This document shows positions 56,116 through 64,000 of a stretch of DNA of 64,000 bases, piece after piece (positions within the stretch are counted from its first letter, which is position 1; each line of letters begins with the position of its first letter). Under the pieces are notes generated by a model. The model worked only from the letters and a program-made list of their open reading frames with translations. It was not told the DNA's origin and did not search any database. The position numbers and the translations under genes were made by a program. The stretch spans positions 62,001 to 126,000 of the forward strand of contig CAVYEM010000003.1 in assembly GCA_963767635.1 (NCBI GenBank). Direction: 5' to 3'. This DNA is from CAVYEM01 sp963767635 (GTDB lineage: Bacteria; Vulcanimicrobiota; Vulcanimicrobiia; Vulcanimicrobiales; Vulcanimicrobiaceae).

Positions 56116-57741
56116 GCTTCGGTGATCCGTTGGTTCAAGTAGGTAAAAAGCTTCCTCGGGATCGTCATTCGACGCGCTCGCAGGCACATCTGCCCCATCT
56201 CGCAAGGTGGTTCCGGAACGTGCCGCAGCGCCTTTGACTCGTGGTGCCGGAGCGCTGCCGGCCTGAAACGTCACGGTGAGCGTTACCCCGAGCGCCTCCC
56301 GAATGGCGGATTGCACGAGCGCCGCATTATCCTTGAGCACCGCTGCGGAGAGCGCCCCGGGCACTTTGACGATGAGCGCGTTGCCTTCAATTGCATCCGG
56401 CATCGTGCGCAGCAGTTCGCCCCGCAGAGATTGCTTGGAGCTCTGAACCTTCATGCGGATCGATTCCCATGCGGCCTTGACGCGCTGAATCGTCACGTCG
56501 CCTGCCGCCTCATCGCAACGAACCGGCGCCTCCGGCAAATCCAACGCAGCCGCGGCCGCGGTGGGTCGTGCACTCGAGACCGCGCTCGGAGGCGGTGCCG
56601 GCGGATGTGCGACCGCTTCCTCCAAAGCACCGACGCGCGCGCCGACGGCGTCCAGCGTCGTATCCTCTGCAGCCAGTACGTACCGGAGCAGCGCGGTTTC
56701 GATCTCCAGCCGCGCATGTCCGGAAGAGCGCGCCGTCGCCACCGCTTCGGAAAGCAGCCGCAGCGCGCGCACGATCTGCGCTTGCGTGAAGTGCTTGCTG
56801 CGTTCGACGGCGTGTCGCGCATCTTCGGGAGCCAGGTCGCGGGCGAGCAGACCGGAATCGATGCGTGCGACCAGCAGATTGCGGAATTCCGCAATCATCG
56901 TGCGCAGCAGCACCGCCATGTCGGTGCCCGCCTCGCTCGCGTCGTCGATCGTCTGCAGCACGCCCGCGGCGTCGCGCGCCACGATCTCGTCGAGCAGCAT
57001 GCCGGAATAGTTGCGTCCGCTCGCACCAAAAGCCAGATCGATCGTCTGCGTGGTGATGCGTTCGTCGGCGAAAGCGGCGGCTTGTTCCAGCATCGTGAGC
57101 GCGTCGCGCAGTCCGCCGTCGGCGCGGTACGCAATCGCCGAAAGCGCCGCATCGTCGATCGCGATGTTTTCAGCGGCGGCGATCTCTCGCATCCGCTCGA
57201 TCATCACCGGGATCGCGATGCGCCGAAACGCGTATCGCTGGCAGCGCGAGAGGATCGTGACGGGCAGCTTTTCCGGCTCCGTCGTCGCCAGGATGAATAC
57301 CGCGTGCGGCGGAGGCTCTTCGAGCGTCTTGAGAAACGCGTTGGCGCCCGCGCCGGTGATCATGTGCGCTTCGTCGACGATGTAGACTTTCATGCGCATC
57401 GCCGAAGGCGTGAATTTGACGGCATCGCGCAGCGCGCGTATTTCGTCGATGCCGCGGTAACTGGCCGCGTCGATCTCCAGCACGTCCAGGGCCGTGCCGT
57501 CCAATATGGCCCGGCAGTGCTCGCACGTGTTGTCCGGCGTTGCCGTCGGGCCGTGCACGCAGTTGATGCAGCGCGCCATAATTTTTGCAGCGGACGTTTT
57601 ACCGGACCCGCGAGGACCGGAGAACAGATACGCGTGCGCGAGCTTGTTCGATTCCAGCGCGCTGGTGAGCGTGCGTACGACCACGTCCTGGCCGACCAGG
57701 TCCGCGAAGGTTTTCGGGCGCCACGTACGATAGAGGGACAC
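56112..57741 (-). CDS. dnaX: DNA polymerase III subunit gamma/tau (probable frameshift at 3' end)
   Basis: A 542-residue clamp-loader ATPase: Walker A GPRGSGKTSAAKI, zinc site CINCVHG ... CEHC, Walker B VYIVDEAHMI, SRC motif LSRCQRYAF, then the tau domain IV/V-like C-terminus. The start is GTG at 57741 (SLYRTWRPKTFADLVGQD). In the uncorrected frame the gene runs into ybaB. Shifting frame near 56147, in an AAAAAGCTT stretch, gives LFTYLNQRITEA and a TGA overlapping the ybaB ATG. Confidence 0.92.
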
Positions 57742-57798
57742 GCCTTGTAGTACTTTTTGGTGTTTCGGCGCGCCTGCCGCCGGGTATAGTGTTCACAT

Positions 57799-57836
57799 CT
57801 TCGCTCTTTGATTTCTTAAACAAAGGGGCGAAGGTC
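57799..57836. other. Imperfect hairpin between dnaX and recQ
   Basis: CTTCGC-CTTTG and CAAAG-GGCGAAG arms pair around an AT-rich loop in the 135-base divergent gap. It could be a leader structure of recQ. I looked for an SRP RNA, often found next to dnaX, and did not see its conserved loop. Confidence 0.3.
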
Positions 57837-57876
57837 CATGTCCCCGCCGGGACGTTCGAGCAGGTGAGGTAGCGCC

Positions 57877-59529
57877 GTGAATTTGCGAACTGCGCTTCGT
57901 GAGAAGTTCGGTTTCGAATCGTTCCAACCAGGTCAGGAAGAAGTCGTCACCCGCGTGGTGAGCCGCCAAGACACGCTCGCGATTTTAGCGACGGGCGCGG
58001 GAAAAAGCCTGACCTATCAGTTGCCTGCCTTGCTGCTTCCCGGCACGACCGTCGTCGTCAGCCCGCTCATTGCGCTGATGAAAGATCAGATCGACATGCT
58101 GCGCGAGCTGGGCATCACCGACGTCGTCGCGCTCAATTCGACGCTCTCGGAAGACCAGGAAGCCGCCGAGCTGGAGCGCATCCGCACCAAGCGCGTCAAA
58201 ATCGTGTTCGTTACGCCGGAGAAGCTGGAAGACGAGCAGTTTATTTCGCTGCTGCAGTCGATCGACGTGCCGCTCTTCGTCGTCGATGAAGCGCATTGCA
58301 TCAGTCAGTGGGGCCACGATTTTCGGCCGGCGTACCTGGCGCTCGGACACGTCATCGAACGGCTGCGCCATCCGACCGTACTCGCGCTCACCGCCACCGC
58401 CACACCCGCAGTGCGCGAGGACATCCTGCACCAGCTCGGCATCCCGAGCGTCAAGCCGATCGTCAAAGGGTTCGACCGGCCGAATCTCATTTACGACGTG
58501 CGGCGCGCCGAGAAGGAAGCCGACAAGCTCAAAATACTCAAACATTTGTTTTTGAACGACGAACTCGAGGGAACCGGCATCATCTACACGGCGACGATCA
58601 AAAACGCGCTGGAAGTGCAGAAATACCTGCAGGACCAGCTCGACATTCCGGCGGCCGTGTACCACTCCAAGCTGCAGAAGCAAGACCGCACGGCGGTGCA
58701 CGAACTCTTCATGGACGAGCACATTCGTGCCGTCGTGGCAACCAATGCGTTCGGGCTTGGAATAGACAAGCCGAATATCCGTTTCATCGTGCATTACGAT
58801 CTGCCGGGTTCCGTAGAAGCCTACACGCAGGAAGCGGGACGATCCGGTCGCGACGGCTTGCCGTCGCGTTGCACGCTGATCTATCGCATGAGCGACACGC
58901 GCGTTCAGAACTATTTTTTGACGGGCAAATATCCGGACATCGAAGAGGTTCAGAAAGTCTTCGGCACGCTGGAAATCTTCGGAGCGCAGGAAGGCGGCGT
59001 CTCGATGACCGACCTGCGCAAGATTCTGCAGCTCCCGCTGACCAAGCTCAAAGTCATTTTGGCCTTGCTCAAAAAGGGCGGGTTCATCGAAATGCCGGGA
59101 CGCTCGAAGTACTGCCTGACGGACGCCGCGCGCAAAAATCGTCACTTGGTCCTCAATCTGGCGAGTTACGAAACGAAAAAGTCCTACGATCAGAGCAAAC
59201 TCGCCATGATGCTGCAGTACGCGGAGAACGATTCGTGCCGCCGCCGGTTCATTTTGAACTACTTCGGCGAGGACTACGAGCGTCAGCGGTGCGGCGCGTG
59301 CGACAATTGTTTGCGCGCTGAAGCGGCCTCCGCCTCCGCGTCGCCGGAGCCTCGCCGGTTGGCGGACGTTTCGGGCTATCGCATCTCCGATATCGTCTTT
59401 CATCCGAAGTTCGGACAGGGCACCGTGGAGCGGGCCGAAAAAGACTTGGTTACCGTGCTGTTTCCGAGTGTCGGCTATAAAACGCTGCTCGCCTCCGCCG
59501 TGAGCCGCGAAGAAGCCAAAATCGCATAA
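57877..59529 (+). CDS. recQ: RecQ-family ATP-dependent DNA helicase
   Basis: A 550-residue RecQ helicase: Walker A ATGAGKSLTYQLPAL, DEAH box VVDEAHCISQWGHDFRP, motif VI QEAGRSGRDG, and an RQC zinc region (CRRRFILNYFGEDY ... CGACDNC). No HRDC domain is seen; instead the C-terminus carries a small Tudor-like segment (DIVFHPKFGQGTVERAEKDL). It unwinds DNA 3' to 5' in repair. The GTG start at 57877 begins NLRTALREKFGFESFQPGQ. Confidence 0.93.
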   Translation: MNLRTALREKFGFESFQPGQEEVVTRVVSRQDTLAILATGAGKSLTYQLPALLLPGTTVVVSPLIALMKDQIDMLRELGITDVVALNSTLSEDQEAAELERIRTKRVKIVFVTPEKLEDEQFISLLQSIDVPLFVVDEAHCISQWGHDFRPAYLALGHVIERLRHPTVLALTATATPAVREDILHQLGIPSVKPIVKGFDRPNLIYDVRRAEKEADKLKILKHLFLNDELEGTGIIYTATIKNALEVQKYLQDQLDIPAAVYHSKLQKQDRTAVHELFMDEHIRAVVATNAFGLGIDKPNIRFIVHYDLPGSVEAYTQEAGRSGRDGLPSRCTLIYRMSDTRVQNYFLTGKYPDIEEVQKVFGTLEIFGAQEGGVSMTDLRKILQLPLTKLKVILALLKKGGFIEMPGRSKYCLTDAARKNRHLVLNLASYETKKSYDQSKLAMMLQYAENDSCRRRFILNYFGEDYERQRCGACDNCLRAEAASASASPEPRRLADVSGYRISDIVFHPKFGQGTVERAEKDLVTVLFPSVGYKTLLASAVSREEAKIA

Positions 59530-59532
59530 CGG

Positions 59533-61197
59533 GTGAAGTCTTCCCGGTTCTCGGGCGCGGCTTTGACGGCCGCGTGCTTGCTCGCGTGCGTCGCGGCCGC
59601 GGTCGCACAGGTGAACCCGCCCGCGCCGATCTTTACCAATCCGCCGCCCTCAGCGGCTCCGGCTGCAACGGCGGCGCCGGCGGGTCTGCCCACGCCGTTC
59701 GCCCCGCCCGGGGTGTCGGCGTCTCCCTCCGCCGCACCCACGCAGCCCCCGATTGTCGTGCAGCCGCAGGCGGCGCAAGTCGCGGTCGGCGATACGCAGG
59801 TGCTGCACGTTGGTTCGGTGCTTGGAACGCTCACGGTCACCGTCGCGGACAGTTCGGTGCTCGCTGCGGCGGTCGATCAAGGCACGCAAACCGTGACGCT
59901 GACCGGCAAAGCGCCGGGCACTACCACTGTCGTCATTACGGATCAGCGAGGCCTCACAGCCCGCGTGCCGGTTCGAGTGGCCTACTACGCCGGCAGCATC
60001 GCGCCCAGCACCGAAGTTCGAATAACCGGAGATCCCGCCGGCGCCGACTTCGTAAAGCGTGCCGCTCTTGATGCCGCGCTGCAGCTCGTCGCGGCGCGGC
60101 CCGGTGCGCAAGTCGTCGCGACGGCCGACGAGATCGCGGATGCGGCGCCGCTGGCGCAAGACAACGTGGCCAACGTGACCGTTCCGGTACTGATTCAAGG
60201 CGACCAATACTTCACCGTTGACGGCAGCACGCGGGTGCGTGTCGAGAACGTGGCGGCGCCGAAAATCGTGCCGGATTCGCTGATGGTGAGCGACTACCCG
60301 GAGAAGCTCACGGAAAACGGCGTCCTCTTCACGGCCGATTTAAAGCGCGCGCTGCCTTCGCGGTTTCTGTACTTTCATTACAATCCGCCGGGCGAACCCG
60401 ATCGTCGCGTGGTGCTGCGGGCGCAAAATGTTTCGCCCGAGCCCGCTCTGGTGCAGTTCATCAGCGGCGCGGGTGCGGACACGAACGAGATGGCGGCGGG
60501 ACACGATGCAACGAACCGATTTCTCAAGCACCTCGTGCAGAACGAAGGGCGTATCATCGTCATTCCCGCAAGCGGCACGCTTAACATCGTCGAGCAGCTG
60601 CTTCCGGCCAAGACGATTGTGTGCAACCTTCTGCAGCTGCGCGTGCTCAACGGCGGAATCGTGCACCTCACGTTGTTCGCGCAAGATGCAAACCGCTCGC
60701 CCGATGAATCGCTGGCCACGACCGAACTGCTCTCGGGAGACCATCCGCATGCGCGCGGCGTGTATAAGATTCCCGAGTTTCATCACAGCGCGCTGTGGAA
60801 TGTCGACGATGCCTATCTAGAGTTGCCGATCGGCCAGATACCGTTGCCGAATCTCATCAAAGGCGAAGCGCTCGCAGGCGACTACGGCGTGCTGCAATCG
60901 TTCGTCATCAAGGTGCAAAACCCGACGGCGCAGCCCGTGCCGATCGCGGTCTATGAAAACCCGCGAGGCGGACGCGCGACGGGCACGTTTCTCATCGACG
61001 GCGTGCTGATTCAATCACACCAAGTGCCGCCGTTCTCGCGCTACAAGCTGCGTCAATACGTGGTGCCCGCGCGCGGCTTCGTGCGCGTCACGATCGAAAC
61101 GATTCCCGACAGCGGCTCCAGCTATCCAGTGCGGTTGATCTTCGCGCCCGACGACGGCAGCGTCGCACCAGGCGCGCCCGGTTCGCCCGTGTACTGA
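59533..61197 (+). CDS. Secreted protein with Ig-like (BIG2-type) region
   Basis: A 554-residue exported protein: signal peptide (FSGAALTAACLLACVAAAVAQ), a Pro/Ala-rich stretch (residues 25-75), and a BIG2-like Ig domain (QVAVGDTQVLHVGSVLGTLT ... GTTTVVITDQRGLTARVPV). The rest is a large all-beta region with no known family. GTG at 59533 follows the recQ stop by three bases. No sortase or anchor motif is present. The gene is intact. Confidence 0.7.
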   Translation: MKSSRFSGAALTAACLLACVAAAVAQVNPPAPIFTNPPPSAAPAATAAPAGLPTPFAPPGVSASPSAAPTQPPIVVQPQAAQVAVGDTQVLHVGSVLGTLTVTVADSSVLAAAVDQGTQTVTLTGKAPGTTTVVITDQRGLTARVPVRVAYYAGSIAPSTEVRITGDPAGADFVKRAALDAALQLVAARPGAQVVATADEIADAAPLAQDNVANVTVPVLIQGDQYFTVDGSTRVRVENVAAPKIVPDSLMVSDYPEKLTENGVLFTADLKRALPSRFLYFHYNPPGEPDRRVVLRAQNVSPEPALVQFISGAGADTNEMAAGHDATNRFLKHLVQNEGRIIVIPASGTLNIVEQLLPAKTIVCNLLQLRVLNGGIVHLTLFAQDANRSPDESLATTELLSGDHPHARGVYKIPEFHHSALWNVDDAYLELPIGQIPLPNLIKGEALAGDYGVLQSFVIKVQNPTAQPVPIAVYENPRGGRATGTFLIDGVLIQSHQVPPFSRYKLRQYVVPARGFVRVTIETIPDSGSSYPVRLIFAPDDGSVAPGAPGSPVY

Positions 61198-61261
61198 GTT
61201 TGCGGCGATGTCATCCCTCGGCGAGGCGCTAGAAAAACGCCATCCCAGTCGGAAATTGTGT

Positions 61262-61415
61262 GACTATTAGTTCAGGTCCCTCGGCAAGTGTCCGACTTTT
61301 TCGAGCTCGACAGGAGGTCGATTTCAAAACTTGTTCTCTCGAAAAAGCGGCCAAGTAAAAAAACGTCAGGATGATGTTTTTTGAACGCCTTGCCGAGGGA
61401 CCTGAACTAGTAGTC
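61262..61415. repeat. MITE-like element with 27-base inverted ends
   Basis: The arms at 61262-61288 and 61389-61415 are inverse copies of 27 bases with one mismatch (gactattagttcaggtccct, then cggcaag). Inside lie a second perfect pair (CTTTTTCGAG at 61296, CTCGAAAAAG at 61338) and a third near-perfect one (AAAAAACGTC/GATGTTTTTT near 61357-61382). The 154 bases carry no coding frame. Nested inverted repeats and a length near 150 suggest a non-autonomous transposon or a structured RNA. Confidence 0.65.
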
Positions 61416-61859
61416 AAGCCGCATGCGGTACGTCAGGAGATCGGAGAGCTCTGCGACGCGATCGTACAGGCGGCACGCGCCGTTGTCCTCGGTCGTCACC
61501 CAGCGCACCTCCGTCCAGCCGTTCGATCGCGACTCTTGCGCGACGCGTTCGATCAGCGCTCGGCCCAAACCCGCGCCGCGCGCGGAGCCGTCGACGTAGA
61601 GATCATCCAGATAGCACGCTTCGTTTCCGTTGAGAGTACGCGGGAACGGACGGTAGTGCACGAACCCCGCCAACGCCTCGCCGTCGAACGCAAGAAACGC
61701 CGCGATGCGGTGCGTGCCTTGCATGATCCAATCCCACAGCGTGCGGGCGTCGGCATGCGTGGTTTCGGGCGAGCGGACGCTGCGCGAATACTGCATGTAC
61801 AGCGGGAGCCACTGCTCGTAATCGCCGCGCTGCGGGGACCGTATCGTGAATCGCGTCAT
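61407..61859 (-). CDS. GNAT-family N-acetyltransferase
   Basis: A 150-residue GNAT acetyltransferase: the acetyl-CoA loop VDGSARGAGLGRALIERV near residues 92-109, preceded by ACYLDDLYV. The C-terminal motif DNGACRLYDRVAE is typical. The last codons (Asp-Tyr-stop) lie within the right arm of the inverted-repeat element, so its original C-terminus may have been changed. The ATG at 61859 overlaps the end of the glycosyltransferase gene. Confidence 0.88.
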   Translation of the reverse strand: MTRFTIRSPQRGDYEQWLPLYMQYSRSVRSPETTHADARTLWDWIMQGTHRIAAFLAFDGEALAGFVHYRPFPRTLNGNEACYLDDLYVDGSARGAGLGRALIERVAQESRSNGWTEVRWVTTEDNGACRLYDRVAELSDLLTYRMRLDY

Positions 61860-62899
61860 GCGTTCGTGCGTTCTCGGGCGGCGCGCTGGTACACCCCTAG
61901 CATCGCCTGCGCGCTGGCGTCCCAGCAAAAGCGCGCGACGGCGCGTTCGCGTTGGGCGTCCGCGCGCGCCTGGGCCGCCGCGGGATCGCGCAAGACCGCC
62001 GCGATCGCATCCCGCCACGCGGCCGCGTCCTGCGCGGGGGCGATGCTCGCGCTCTCGCTCACCACTTCGGGAAGAGATGCGCGATCCGAGACGATAACGG
62101 GCGTTCCCGCACAGAGCGCCTGAGCCGCAGCGTAGCCGAAGCCCTCGTAGAGCGAGGGTACGGCGACCAGCGCGCAGCGCGCATACAGATCCAGCAGCTC
62201 GGAGCGCGCGACGTACCCGCGCAACTCCACGCGATCCGCGACGCCCAGGCGCCCGGCAAGCCGTTCGCAGTCCGCCCGATACGGCGTAAAGGGACCGACG
62301 GCAATGAGCCGCGCCGAAGGCAACCCGGGAAGCGCGCGGATCAACACTTCGAAGTTTTTTCGCCGTTCCAGCGTTCCAGGCACGAGAATCACCTGCCCAG
62401 CGTGGTCGCGGGAACGCTGCAGCTGCGCGAACGCGCCATCCACTCCGGGATAGATAACGTGCACGCGGTCGCGAGGCAGATCTACGGCCTCCAGCAATTC
62501 CGCGCGCGAAAACTCCGAATCCGTGACGACGGCGGCGGCGCAGCGATAGCGCCGCAGCGCGAATGTCCCGAAGTAATATCGCGCGTACGCGCGCACGTGG
62601 CGCTGCGCCTTGAGCCAGGCCACGTCATGAACCGTGACCACAGTGGGAAGGGCGCAGCGCAGCGGCATCGTTCCCGATGCGCAATGTAGCAGATCCGCAC
62701 CGCTTGCGCGCGCTCGCGCCGGAAGCAGGAATTGGTCCCACATGACCCGCCGATCGAACCGCCAAGGGTCCAGCCTTGGTTCGCTCAGCTGGACGATGCG
62801 TACGCTGCGCCGCTGCAGCGCAGATGCCAGCCCTTGCACGTACTCGCCGATGCCCGTCGCCGTTCCAAGCGACAGCTGCATGTCGAGCGCGACGATCAT
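61856..62899 (-). CDS. Glycosyltransferase family 4 protein
   Basis: A 347-residue GT-B glycosyltransferase: IGEYVQGLASAL near the start, VIYPGVDGAF, LVPGTLERRKNFEVLIRAL and the acceptor/donor region LVAVPSLYEGFGYAAAQALC. In most GT4 enzymes this last block ends in a second Glu (EX7E); here that position is Gln. It would transfer a sugar from a nucleotide donor in surface glycan synthesis. It overlaps both the GNAT gene and the TPR gene (four bases each), forming a unit. Confidence 0.88.
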   Translation of the reverse strand: MIVALDMQLSLGTATGIGEYVQGLASALQRRSVRIVQLSEPRLDPWRFDRRVMWDQFLLPARARASGADLLHCASGTMPLRCALPTVVTVHDVAWLKAQRHVRAYARYYFGTFALRRYRCAAAVVTDSEFSRAELLEAVDLPRDRVHVIYPGVDGAFAQLQRSRDHAGQVILVPGTLERRKNFEVLIRALPGLPSARLIAVGPFTPYRADCERLAGRLGVADRVELRGYVARSELLDLYARCALVAVPSLYEGFGYAAAQALCAGTPVIVSDRASLPEVVSESASIAPAQDAAAWRDAIAAVLRDPAAAQARADAQRERAVARFCWDASAQAMLGVYQRAARERTNA

Positions 62900-63690
62900 T
62901 TGAGCTGCGTTTGCAGCGTCTGAAGCGGGGCCGATGCAGGATTCAAGGAGCGGCTGCGGGCGGCATACGCTTGCGCGGCCGTCCGATCTCCCGCAGCCAG
63001 CGCCGCCATTCCCGCGCCGGCATACGCGTCTGCGCTGGACGGATCCACGCCGATGGCGCGTTGGAAGTATTGCCGAGCCGCGCTCAGTGCGTGCAGATCG
63101 TAGGATTCAAATCCTGCGGCGAGCAGATACTTTCCGGAAAGCGGCGAGAGCGCCACGGCGCGGCGGTAGTTTTCCAGAGCCGCATCCGGATGGCCGCGAC
63201 GCACGGAAAGGACCCCCAGCCGCCAATACGCTTCCGCAACCGCATCGGGATGCGTGCCGCTGCCCGCAAGGCGATCCTTGAGCTGCGTTTCGAGTGCGTA
63301 CGCTTTCGCGGGATCTCCCCGGGAAAGGCGATCGACCTCGCTGCCGATGGCGAAAACGTCGCCTGCGTCGATGAAATGCTGCTGCGCCGAGCGAGTGTCC
63401 CCGCGGGCCAGCGCGATGCGGCCGAGCAACTCGCTGCGGCTCGCGGACGGCGGCAATCGCCCCGCGTAGCGCTGTGCCGCCCCAAGCTCGCCCCGTTTCA
63501 ACGCCGCGCGCGCGAGCATGTCGCTCACGTACGGCGCGGGAGCGACGCGGGCAATGGCGCGGTATATTGCAACGCCCGCGGCGGCCGTGACGTGCGAAGG
63601 GAGCGCGCGGGCGGTAGCGGCCCCGGAAAAGATCCCGTCCGAGGCGACCTGAACGGCGCCCAGCGCAGTAACGAGTGCGAGAACGAGCAC
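62896..63690 (-). CDS. TPR-repeat protein with N-terminal membrane anchor
   Basis: A protein of 264 or more residues. A hydrophobic start (VLALVTALGAVQVASDG) is followed by about six TPR-type helix pairs (ALKRGELGAAQRYAGRLP, AYWRLGVLSVRRGHPDAALENYRRAV, GAGMAALAAGDRTAAQAYAAR). The anchor begins before the GTG at 63690 (RRAVVFGALA), so the true start is probably upstream; no ATG is there. It likely works with the surface-glycan genes downstream or the outer-membrane protein upstream. Confidence 0.75.
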   Translation of the reverse strand: MLVLALVTALGAVQVASDGIFSGAATARALPSHVTAAAGVAIYRAIARVAPAPYVSDMLARAALKRGELGAAQRYAGRLPPSASRSELLGRIALARGDTRSAQQHFIDAGDVFAIGSEVDRLSRGDPAKAYALETQLKDRLAGSGTHPDAVAEAYWRLGVLSVRRGHPDAALENYRRAVALSPLSGKYLLAAGFESYDLHALSAARQYFQRAIGVDPSSADAYAGAGMAALAAGDRTAAQAYAARSRSLNPASAPLQTLQTQLK

Positions 63691-63731
63691 AGCAAGCGCG
63701 CCGAAAACAACGGCGCGCCGGGGAGCGTCGG

Positions 63732-64000
63732 TCAGAATTTTACCGTGAAGTTCAGGTCTGCGCGCGTCTGGGTGAGGTTGAAGTTCGGAGCAAACGCATC
63801 TTGATAGCGGTATTGCCGCGCGGAAAGCGTGATCGCGCTCGAGGTGTTCGGCAACTGATACGTCACGTTGCCCAGATACGTATCCTTGCGCGCGGAAAAA
63901 CCGGGAAGCAGCGCGCTGCCGTAGTCGCCCTGATATTGCGCACGATCGTATTGCAAGCCGATCGTGACGCGCGGCGTTACGGGAACCGCCAGCTTGGCAC
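63732..64000 (-). CDS. C-terminus of an outer-membrane beta-barrel-type protein, partial
   Basis: The frame is open to the window edge, so the start is missing. It shows alternating strands (RVTIGLQYDRAQYQGDYG, YLGNVTYQLPNTSSAITLSA, TRADLNFTVKF) and ends in Phe, the signal of outer-membrane barrels. The last strand AxxxFxVKF fits a BamA signal. The family is not clear from this fragment. It supports a diderm envelope. The TPR gene follows directly. Confidence 0.6.
   Translation of the reverse strand, partial: AKLAVPVTPRVTIGLQYDRAQYQGDYGSALLPGFSARKDTYLGNVTYQLPNTSSAITLSARQYRYQDAFAPNFNLTQTRADLNFTVKF

Noticed and set aside
57742..57876. SRP RNA (ffs) next to dnaX
   Set aside because: The conserved GGAAG/loop sequence of SRP RNA is absent; only an AT-looped hairpin is visible.

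Overview
The window is about 64 kb of GC-rich, gene-dense bacterial DNA. The organism looks like a rod-shaped diderm: it has minCDE, rodA, ftsEX, an EnvC-like M23 protein and a beta-barrel C-terminus at the right edge. A lipoyl-E2-E1 fusion 2-oxoglutarate dehydrogenase, a PadR/permease-prefix pair and the RDD/SpoIIM/MoxR/DUF58/DUF4129 cluster fit a deep-branching soil lineage such as Eremiobacterota (WPS-2). That placement is inference only. No rRNA, tRNA, CRISPR array or autonomous transposon was found.

Layout: 0-9 kb, a peptide-binding lipoprotein (partial), an Lrp regulator coupled to kdd-kamA (lysine degradation), glutamate dehydrogenase, a cytochrome P450, a PPC/DUF296 protein, a SUI1 homologue, a LOG-type hydrolase and a CMD protein. 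9-16.9 kb, the fused 2-oxoglutarate dehydrogenase, a LysR regulator, and a sulfur-type cassette (secreted DsrE-like protein, TsdA-like dihaem cytochrome, YeiH-like exporter). 17-22 kb, dienelactone hydrolase, RmuC, peroxiredoxin, an RraB/DUF695 protein, a 0.55-kb repeat array and an acyl-CoA dehydrogenase. 22-30 kb, ftsE-ftsX-PAS kinase-REC/GGDEF regulator-M23 peptidase, then two S41 proteases. 30-39 kb, PadR plus membrane protein, a secreted alpha/beta hydrolase, a HAD phosphatase, RNase E/G, cupin, Fic and RodA. 39-46 kb, a nuclease-like ORF, the min operon with two minD copies, an M48 protease and a DUF697-like protein. 46-53 kb, the RDD/SpoIIM/DUF58/MoxR/DUF4350/DUF4129 cluster. 53-64 kb, MOSC, a regulator with its membrane partner, dnaX-ybaB-recR, recQ, a secreted protein, an inverted-repeat element, GNAT, a glycosyltransferase, a TPR protein and an outer-membrane-type protein.

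Two signals run across the window. First, about 22 conserved genes need one or more single-base corrections to be read through, roughly 31 sites, mostly one-base insertions. Eight of these sites lie at CAGCTG or CAGCTC. Essential genes such as dnaX, ftsX and the dehydrogenase are affected, so a sequencing or base-calling artefact is likelier than gene decay. Coordinates below span the corrected genes, and each correction is stated. Second, a short dispersed repeat (core cttcgacaggctcagggtga) forms an intergenic array and also lies in frame inside two genes, the dehydrogenase linker and the minE tail.
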